In this document: positions 56,495 to 64,000 of the stretch, piece after piece
Position numbering within the stretch: the first letter of the stretch is position 1
Layout: each line of letters starts with the position of its first letter
DNA from: Elmis aenea
Lineage: Eukaryota > Arthropoda > Insecta > Coleoptera > Elmidae
Assembly: GCA_947652605.1 (NCBI GenBank)
Contig: OX393582.1
Span: forward strand, 12,610,544 to 12,674,543
Length of the DNA stretch: 64,000 bases
Direction of reading: 5' to 3'
Position numbers and translations under genes: made by a program
The notes under the pieces: model-generated
Seen by the model: only the letters and a program-made list of their open reading frames with translations
The model's database searches: none
Told to the model about the DNA's origin: nothing

Positions 56495-58148
56495 ATTTCT
56501 CCAGCTGACCTTTTTCTTCTAGTCTCTGCCGCACTTCTTTTTCCCATTTTATTCTTGGTCTTCCTCTATTTCTTTTTCCCTCCATCTTCATTTTCCATCC
56601 TATTTTCGCGTATCTACTTTCTGGCATGCATAGTAGATGTTCAACTAAGCCATCTTAATTTATTCCTCTCCATCTTCCTCTTAATATCTGTTACTCCTAG
56701 GTTATTTCGAACTTTTTCGTTACTAATTTTATCCACCAGTCTACATGCCTTAATTCTTCTCAGAAATCTCATTTCCTGTACCTGTATTCTTTGTTTTTGT
56801 TTTTGAGTTATTGTCCAAGTTTTTGAACTGTACGTGAGGAAGGGTACGTACACTGCATTAAAAACTCGCGTCTTCGTTTTTTTTTTATATTTCCTTCTTA
56901 CCTATCAAACATTTATTAGTGACGTAGTAAAATTTCGTCGCCGCCGCTATTGTGTTATCCATATCTTTCTCCAATTTACCAATTTCTGCAATTATTGTTC
57001 CTAAATATTTAAAATTTGCTAACTGCTCTATCTTTTTTTGGTATAGCATAATTGTATCAGGTTCATGATTTTTCGCTATAACCATAACCATTGTCTTTGT
57101 TATATTCATATTAATATTATATCTACTTAACGTATCTGCCCATATGCCGAGATTAAATTGCAATTCCTTTTCGCTTTTAGCTAATAGCACCACATTATCT
57201 GCAAAGGCTAATGCTGTTTAGGATATTGGTTGTAGTTTATTCCAACCCCAGTAGGCTTTCTTTGTGTTTTGCTTACATTCTTTAATTATTTTATCAATAA
57301 GAATTATAAAGAGCAGTGGACTTAATGTGCCTCCTTGCTTACTCCCACTGTTGTTATAAATTCCTGGGAACTGCTGTTATGGGTTCGCACATACTATTCT
57401 CATATAAACTCTTGATGGCGTTTAATAATCCTTCTCCCACTCTACTTTGTTGCAATATCTTTCAGATCTTTTCCCTTGGCACTCTATCGAAGGCTTTAGA
57501 AAAATCGATAAAGCGCAAGTACACCATCTTTGAATGTTCCATTGTTTTTTCACAACTGTCTTAACGTAAAAATTAGATCCTGCGTGCTTCTACCCTGTCT
57601 AAAGCCACATTGCGCCTCTTCCAAATTTCTTTCGAAATGGTTTATTAATCTCCCCTCCAAAATTCTTTCATATAATTTTTCTACTACACTAAGTAGAGAT
57701 ATGCCTCTATACTTTTCGCATTTTTTTGCTATCGCCAGTCTTGAATATCGGTAATATAACAGATACCTCCCAGTCCTTTGGTATATCTTTTTCCTGTCAT
57801 GCTTTATTTACTATTCTTAGCAGCATTTTCTTTCCATCTAATCCCATGTACTTAATCATTTCAGGTAAAACACAATCGTGACCTGCTGCTTTTCCAATTT
57901 TCATTTTATGTATCGCTCTATCCAACTCCATCTTTGGTTATATCTTGTTCATATTCTTCGTCGATTGTTTCGTATTCCTCTTGCCATTGCTCTTCTTCCT
58001 TGTCATTCATTACGTTATTACTTTCCAATAACTCCTTAAAATAATTTCCCCATCTCTCGATAATTTCTTTTTCTGTTGTTAGTATTTTTCCCTGTTTATC
58101 CATTATTTGCTTTAATGTATGGTTTTTATCTTGTCTTAGGTTTTTTAA

Positions 58149-58602
58149 CCCTCAAAGTAGCAGGCTCCAAGAATGCACGTAAAGTACCACGCGGGGTCAC
58201 TCATAGACCACAATTTAATCTCGGTAATTATGATATAATTTAGCAATATTTCTCCGTGTTTATTTGTTATAAGTCTTCTTAGTCTATTTATCAACAATAT
58301 TACTGTTTTTTATATTCCTAAAAATTGCTTTCCCATAAAAAAAACTGACTTACCGTCTATATGTGACATGCGGGAAATTTGATGGATAAAACAAAATTGT
58401 TACATGTTTCTAATCAATTTATTAAATATACCTAATCAAAATATTGTTATTCGTTGTTGATGCAATCTTTTTTGCATCCTATTGTTTTCGTTTCCACCCT
58501 ATGGGTTTCACAAATGGCACGATTACAGCGGGCGCAAACAATAGAGGACTTTCTGTCCTCCTTGCCTGTACAATGGACACATCTTCTCCGTTTTACCAAG
58601 GG
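58149..58602 (-). mobile_element. 3' piggyBac fragment nested in the RTE relic
   Basis: The insertion splits the RTE frame between YKV and NLRQDKNH. Its left end is CCCTCAAAGTAGCAGG after TTAA (58145-58148). It includes GGGGTCACTCATAGACC near 58193 and the transposase tail at 58447-58602. The right side lacks a TTAA, so this is a 5'-truncated or deleted piggyBac element. Confidence 0.75.
58447..58602 (-). pseudogene. piggyBac transposase cysteine-rich tail
   Basis: The minus frame reads PLVKRRRCVHCTGKEDRKSS, IVCARCNRAICETHRVETK, CKKDCINNE and the stop. CxxC, CxxC, C, H, C, C is the piggyBac C-terminal zinc-binding pattern. The domain itself has no stops, but nothing of the catalytic core is left upstream, where RTE sequence begins. 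An overlapping frame at 58523-58774 merges both elements and is an artefact. Confidence 0.8.
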
Positions 58603-58930
58603 TCGAAAGATTATCATCTACCTTGTAGAAAAGTTTTTGATTGCTCGCATAATGTTCTTCCATTCTTTTACCAAAGTTCTCCCAATTCTTTGCTTTTGCT
58701 TCTAGCACAATCCGTTTCGCCTTTTCTCTTTGTTGTTTATATTTTTCGTAATCTGTTGGTTTGCTTGTTGTCATGTATTTTTTATAGTCTTTTATTTTCC
58801 TTCACTTCTCTTTTGACTTCTTTGGTTCACCAGGCAGTTTGTTTCCTATTATTACTATTACCCTGTTTCATTTTTCCACATGCCCTTACAGCAGATTTGA
58901 GAATGAGTCTTTTGAAAAAGCATTTATTGT

Positions 58931-59980
58931 ATATACTGGTATTACCTACAAACACTTTTTTTGCACAGTATTTGACGATATGCATAACAAATATATTGAT
59001 TGAATAAAAGCATAGATAATAATTTAATGTGAAATTTCCAAAAATGTCTTTGTAGAGCGATCATTTTTTCTCATAGGAGCGTTTTGCACGCAAGTGGCGC
59101 CTTTCGCTGGTAAAATCGTCGGATTAAAGCACTTTTGATGTTTTTGCAAAACGCATTTGCTCAGACATATGACAGGCATCAATATTTGTCCCAAATTTAC
59201 ACGAAATAGGCAATGTTCCGTGAAAGCGACACTGCAGTGATTCGTCTCTGCTGTCTTAATACCGCAGGAGCGCCCGCTTACAACTCCATTATACGTTTAA
59301 GCACTCCGGGGGTAATTACTTATCCGGAGTGCTGCTAATTACACATTCCGTGGGAAGTTCTTGGGCGGAGTTTCACAAATGGTGCAATATCTCAATATTA
59401 CAGACCAAAATTTACATTTTCATTAGGTTAGGAATGTCCCGAACAATAAAAACACTTGTACCGGCGCTTTAGCAAAACCTTAAGTGATACGTCACAGGCA
59501 GTTTGTTATTATCGAAGGAAATACACAAACAAACAAAAAAGACATCAAAGTGCATTTTATTAACTTTAAAATATACATGTTTTACATCAAGTATGCGTAT
59601 ACATCCAAATGAGAACTAAGAGAAATCTAGGGATTAACTCTTACCACAGACGTGAAATGTAAGCTTAATCAAGTAGTCGAAACAAAATTGCTTCCACAAG
59701 AAATAGTTCTTACTATTAAAATTTCAGATTTTCCGTTTTATTTTTTGCCAGAAGATTCGTTGCTTTTTCTTATAACCATAAAATAGGTGTAAGATGTCTT
59801 CATCACCTAGAACCAATTCAATAATTTAAAAAAATGGTATGAATAAGGCAGTTTTATTTAACAATTTGTAAGATTCATATTTGATATTTTAAAAGATGCA
59901 AAATTATTCTCTCCGAAATTCAATAATCACAATATATTTTATTTATATTCTAAAGCAGAACTAAAATAGCCACTCTTAGA
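58931..59980. other. Mixed sequence with a GC-richer part
   Basis: About 59040-59480 is less AT-rich than its surroundings and contains the hairpin at 59300-59333. No coding exon, RNA gene or repeat end was recognised. Confidence 0.4.
59300..59333. other. Perfect 10-bp stem hairpin
   Basis: AGCACTCCGG and CCGGAGTGCT enclose 14 bases centred on GTAATTAC. It lacks a U-run, and does not match the histone 3' stem-loop consensus. Role unknown. Confidence 0.6.
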
Positions 59981-59984
59981 GGCT

Positions 59985-61998
59985 TGGTGGTACACTATTT
60001 TTGTTACCAATGTTGCATGGTGGTACTGAAATTGTAACACCTAATTTTAATATTTCTGCTGTTCTGCACGATCGTTTCAAAATTGTACCACCTATCCCAA
60101 TATACATATACTGAGTACTGACAGCATAACTTTACGCTGCAGGTCAGGACCCGATAGAAAGTGCTTGCATTGATTGCCTGTCAACTCATTTTAATTGTAT
60201 TTTTGACCCCAGCAGCGTGTAACAAATTTTGTTGTTGTATTGGTGTAATTCTAATGTAAAAATTGTGTTTTTGCTAAAACTGCTTGTGGTATGGTTTACA
60301 CTTGATATTGTCACATTAGGCTTTAAGGCCTAAACCTTAAAGACAATGTGCGCTTGGTGGGTAGCTAGGGAATCCTAATGAAGCTAATTGATAACTATGA
60401 AATTGGCCAGATTTATTATAAGAACCAGATGAACACATTGACATACAGATCTTACTGAATGGTGACTCATTGGACCCAGGGTAATTACGGCCATCTCGGC
60501 CGGTTGCTCTACGACCGACTCTACTGTTGACTATCGACTAATGAATCTTGACTTTTGACTCATCCGTATCTTCAATTTGGGAGCTTATTTATACCAATAT
60601 TTTACCCCAGTTAGTGACGTCTTTATAACAACATAATACGGAAATACATGGTCTCTGTGCTGATTAACGCAATGCTACTTCTTACACTGCAGAAACATAA
60701 TACTAGATCTACAAACAGCATTGTGTTGTACCTATAAACGGTGTTTTGTAAACAGTAATGCAAATAGCTAAGTTACCACATTTAGGAAATATATTAGTGT
60801 GACAATATTGTTTTTGAATTTAAAATAAGTTTTCCTTATGTTTTTTTGACAATAATTTGGTGATACGTTATTGGTACAACTGTGAACATTTTAGCAAATA
60901 ATCATTAATAAAATGGTAAGATTAAATTTAGAAGGCTTGCCACTTGAATTGAAAGATATGACTTCGGATTAATTTTTTGCGGAATTTGAAGAATCAATGA
61001 TAAGTTTCAAGGGTAGAAGTTCATTTTAAAACAATATATGCCAAAAATAATATCAAAAGAGGATACAAAATTTGGTCTCTAGCAGATAAATCAGGTTATT
61101 TATATAAATTTGAAATGTACACTGGCAAAAAAGGAGACACTTGGGGGCACGAGTTTTAACAAATTTGATGGAGAGATTAAAAGGAAAAAACATCGTTTAA
61201 TTTTTGATCACTGTTTTAGTTCGTATTAGTTACTCCTGGATTTTAAAAAGAAAGATATATTTATTTGCCTGTGGTACAATAAATGTTTCACAAAAAATTA
61301 TCCTCAAATGAAAAGAGAAAAGTTATTGAAACAGGGTGACATATATTGGAATATTAATGTTCAAATGGAAGGACAAAAGGTGTGTTCATATTTTATCTGA
61401 TTTCCATAATCCTACAGAAATTGCCAACTTACGTTGGAGACAAAAAATTGTAAAGTTATTGATGTGATTTGCTCACATGTTCTAATTGATTATGACTCTA
61501 ATATGCTATTTGTAGATAAACTTCATCAAATGTAATCAAATTATGAACTAGATCGCAAACGCTATAAATGGTGGCATAAAACATTTTTTCACTTTCTCGA
61601 TGCAAGCATAGTTAATTTCTACATTTTATTTAAACTTCAAGGAAACACCATATCTCACAAATAATTTCGGCGGCAAGTAATTAATGGATTGGTGGCGGAA
61701 AAATTAGTAGAAATAAAAAAGCACAAGCCTGCAGCATCCTGAGAACTAAGAATTTAAAGATCTGCTCACCAACCAAGAAGAAGATGTGTAAACTGTAATA
61801 CAAAAAAAAATCATGTACGCACAGAATGGATCTGTTAATATGAAAAGTGCCCCTTTGTTTATCTAAATGAAAGACATGTTTTTAGGACCATCACAAAGAA
61901 GTAAAATAGAAGAAAATCTTACGATTTGTGATAAATCAAGCTGCTCAAAATTCCTAATTACAGACATAGTGGTACATAAGGTGTACCACCTCACCAGA
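59985..61998 (+). mobile_element. Degenerate piggyBac element with GTGGTAC/GTACCAC iterons
   Basis: GGTGGTAC and GTACCACC words cluster at both sides (about 59989-60095 and 61970-61992) of a transposase pseudogene at 60913-61960. The TTAA sites and terminal repeats were not identified, so the outer limits are approximate. The 60100-60900 part would be 5' untranslated or unrelated sequence. Confidence 0.45.
60913..61960 (+). pseudogene. piggyBac transposase, decayed
   Basis: Across several frames the order of piggyBac boxes is preserved. EESMISFKGRSS is followed by KRGYKIWSLADKSGYLYKFE around 61000-61110 (first catalytic Asp region). Then come KGDTWGHEF, a run of decay over the DNFFTS region, RGD-like KQGDIYWNI and VIDVICSHVLIDYDSNM. 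VDKLHQM contains the third-Asp box. YELDRKRYKWWHKTFFHFLD, INGLVAEKLVE and PRRRCVNCNTKKNHVRTEWIC follow, opening the cysteine-rich tail. Many stops and frameshifts rule out activity. It is the most complete piggyBac gene in the window and belongs to a different lineage from the 13-kb copy. Confidence 0.85.
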
Positions 61999-62358
61999 AG
62001 TTGCTGAAACCGACGAGAATGCTAAAACATGCTTTTCTCATTTATATCCTGTATAATCTTTCAAATGTATTTAATTTCGTTGTTAATAAATATTTTGCAG
62101 CATGGGCAAAAATGTTTGCTATTAATGGGCCTGTGAGTTAATTTTTTTTTTTTTAAGAAATAATGCAGACGTAGGTATATCAAATCGACGTATATTGGTA
62201 AATGACTATCCTTTTTAGTTCTTTATAGTAAATAGAATTTAATTTGTAATAACATTGTGTTAAGAATTTTAAATGGAACTTAAAATGCAACGTTTTGGTA
62301 TTTAATGATTTTTTTTATACGGTTCCAGGTGTATATTTTCTATTTCCTTAAAGAAGCA
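61999..62358. other. AT-rich sequence
   Basis: Nothing recognised. Confidence 0.45.
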
Positions 62359-62740
62359 TCAGATGAAGCCACAATCCACCATGGGCTGACTTATATCTCC
62401 TATAGCTATCAACTTTTCTCTAACCTTTTTGTCTATGCATATCTTACATTCGAAATTTAATGCTTTTCTATTAGTGGAAACTTTTAAACAAAGCTCTAAT
62501 AAATCTAGATTGTTAAAGGAAAGTGATGTCAATAGGGCCAAAGTCATCCCAAGCTTCAAAGCTAATTTGCACGGAGTCATTCTTCGGTTAGTCTTTACGA
62601 GCTCATCGGCCCGCGAAATCGTCACATCATTGACCATGATTTCTGACCTTTCTTTGTGCGTTTCATTTTCCATTTGCCCACGTTCCTTCTTGAATGATTT
62701 ACACCATTTGAACACTAAAGTGAGTGACAAGATTCCTCAA
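62359..62740 (-). pseudogene. Mariner-type transposase N-terminal HTH region
   Basis: The 123-residue frame contains VFKWCKSFKKERGQMENETH, KERSEI and ADELVKTNRRMTPCKLALKL GMT in order. This matches the Mos1/SETMAR-like pattern of W-hxxFxxGR, GRPS, V..LVxxDRRLTxxxxAxxL. The GRPS linker has decayed to KERSEI. After about residue 70 the match weakens and the catalytic domain is not present. No inverted repeats were located around it. Confidence 0.6.
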
Positions 62741-63237
62741 ACTTTCCTTGAATGAATTTCATGCCCTTTCAAACTATTCTCAGATAGAAAGTTAATATTA
62801 AGGTGTTACTTCTCTGACATAGATACCTGTGCGGAGATATCGCCTTTCTTACTTGGTTGGGAGTTGTAACAGCAACCAAACAATTGTTATCGAATAAATC
62901 TTCGAACATTAACCAAATAAACTTGCAATTAAGATACTATACACTATGTTTTTGAAAACGAAAAAAATATCAAGACAACATTACTTTGATTTCAAAGCAC
63001 AAATAAACAAAAATATGTTTAAAGATTTTTGTCGATGGATAATTTTTTTTTCACTTTAAATCTTTGAAGTGAACAATTCTTACAAAAGAATCCTAGATCT
63101 AATTTTAAACAGTTTATTGTCTAAATATATGATATTTTCAGTTGAAAAATCAGAGAATACTGCATCATCAATAGACTTTCATTTTATGAACGAATTACTT
63201 TCATTTCATAACATATGTTATAGTTGGCGTCAATATA
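62741..63237. other. AT-rich sequence
   Basis: Nothing recognised. Confidence 0.4.
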
Positions 63238-63537
63238 CAGGGTGTCCCAAAAATCATTGCCACGTTGGTACACACTTTTATTTTTTGATAATACCGACAA
63301 AAATATATAGCTAGCTGACGATGCTTTATAAAATTGCATAAGATTAATTGGAATTTTTTAATGCAAATTAATTAGCTGTTCTTTAGTTTATTTCTAGCAA
63401 AGGGCACTATAATGGCTTCGAGTCAAAATCGGTAGCATATTTCTAATATAAACGTTTTAATACTTTTGTAAACCTTTTTGTGGAAAAACAATGTCGCGTA
63501 TCAGATGTCCATAAAGGTTGAATTTTACATATACAGA
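63238..63537. repeat. Mariner-type MITE end, unpaired
   Basis: TACAGGGTGTCCCAAAAATC starts at about 63237. No inverted partner was found before the next such end at 63539. Confidence 0.4.
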
Positions 63538-63538
63538 G

Positions 63539-64000
63539 TGGTCCACATAGAACGGCTACGTTGGGATCTCGTAAACGATAATAGCTACAAAAAAGCTTAG
63601 ACCATACAAATTTTTCCACTTTCTGAGACCTATTCAGTGATGCTTTAATGTTTTAAAAACAGTTCCATGGCACGCTAGATAATAAATAAGTATCAAAATG
63701 AGCATTATTTTAAAATCGTTTATAACTAGGTTATACTTAATGGTACAAACGAATTTTTGAAGATTCATGGCACTCTTTAGCTTTATAGGGACCTTCTAAT
63801 CAGTGTTATTTGTTTTTAACCTAAATATCAAAATAAATACATTAAACATTGTATTATTAAAAAGAGGAAAAAATATTTCTTTTTCATGAGGTCATAGCCA
63901 ACTATGGTTCAAAAAAGATATTAAAGATTAAAAAAAAATGCACATTTTGTTTTTTTTTGTTATCTAGCATGCTATGGAACTTTTTTAAAACATTTAAGCA
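63539..64000. mobile_element. Mariner-type element, cut by the window end
   Basis: It starts CAGAGTGGTCCACATAGAAC after TA (63537-63538). Near 63893 GGTCATAGCCAACTATGG matches the arm of the element at 36781-37984 (CATAGCCAACTAT), so it belongs to or is nested with that family. The rest lies beyond the window. Confidence 0.5.

Larger units (their letters stand above)
56495..58930 (-). pseudogene. RTE-type non-LTR retrotransposon, long degenerate copy
   Basis: Read on the minus strand from right to left, it shows a pre-RT segment (KPTDYEKYKQQREKAKR, NWENFGKRMEEHYASNQK). After a nested insertion it continues with MDKQGKILTTEKEIIERWG. RT fingers follow (GISLLSVVEKLYERIL, QCGFRQGRSTQDLI), then GGTLSPLLFIILIDKIIKE and the palm box as FADNVVLLA, where the second Asp of the usual FADD is Asn. 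The tail gives KFYYVTNKCLIGKKE, MYVPFLTYSSKTWTITQ and EMRFLRRIK. Stops and frameshifts break it throughout and the endonuclease is missing. The 3' end is cut near GTCAGCTGGAG at about 56505. It is the same subfamily as 47753-48300. Confidence 0.88.

Noticed and set aside
58444..59007. 187-residue plus-strand frame with hydrophobic stretches
   Set aside because: It is antisense to the piggyBac tail and RTE pre-RT segment; its hydrophobicity reflects the complement of Lys/Glu-rich codons.
59300..59333. Histone-type 3' stem-loop or intrinsic terminator
   Set aside because: The stem and loop do not match the histone consensus, there is no U-run, and this is a eukaryotic context.
1..64000. CRISPR arrays, tRNA and rRNA genes
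   Set aside because: Tandem repeats here have no spacer structure, and no tRNA box pairs or rRNA segments were recognised by eye; a tRNA covariance scan would settle the tRNA question.

Overview
This is AT-rich nuclear DNA from an arthropod, most likely an insect. The evidence is the mixture of transposon families (Tc1/mariner, piggyBac, hAT, pogo, RTE-type and Jockey/CR1-type retroelements, Gypsy), intron-style splice signals, long non-coding stretches, and one ORF resembling the insect sperm-nuclear MST-HMG-box proteins. The order cannot be fixed from the sequence alone; a beetle would fit the repeat families. No rRNA, tRNA, CRISPR array or bacterial-type operon was seen.

Only two host-gene candidates are supported. 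One is a small secreted eight-cysteine protein on the minus strand at 38281-38616, with a splice acceptor just before its ATG and a poly(A) signal downstream. The other is a basic, HMG-box-like protein on the plus strand at 52386-52742. A third, weak candidate is a signal-peptide ORF at 39375-39593.

Nearly everything else is transposon debris. 0-10 kb: an iteron-bearing fold-back arm, an RTE-type reverse transcriptase relic (2190-3420), an ACGTC-rich inverted-repeat element (4002-5675), a probable pogo element, and a Gypsy LTR element with two nearly identical 134-bp LTRs and an intact integrase ORF (7631-9381). 10-25 kb: a hAT element (9803-10922); a mariner-like fold-back (12597-15418) carrying nested piggyBac and hAT insertions, each with target duplications; a piggyBac MITE; a hAT MITE with a perfect 8-bp duplication; a pogo relic with a PHD-like finger; and a palindromised mariner (22985-23999). 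25-46 kb: several large palindromic mariner-type MITEs, a Jockey/CR1-type relic nested in one of them, a 200-base assembly gap with a tandem repeat beside it, and a 693-bp direct duplication. 46-64 kb: the second iteron fold-back, a palindromic tandem array (50453-51811), a fold-back with about 470-bp arms beside the HMG gene, four piggyBac remnants, a long RTE relic (56495-58930) and two mariner fragments.

I did not find a recognisable new multi-gene system. The less ordinary signals are structural. Several piggyBac-type elements share one layout: TTAA, then CCCTTTC, then family-specific palindromic iterons. One fold-back family carries degenerate 16-bp iterons. A TIR element contains a palindromic tandem array. 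Two mariner-type elements were turned into palindromes around opposite ends of the transposase gene.
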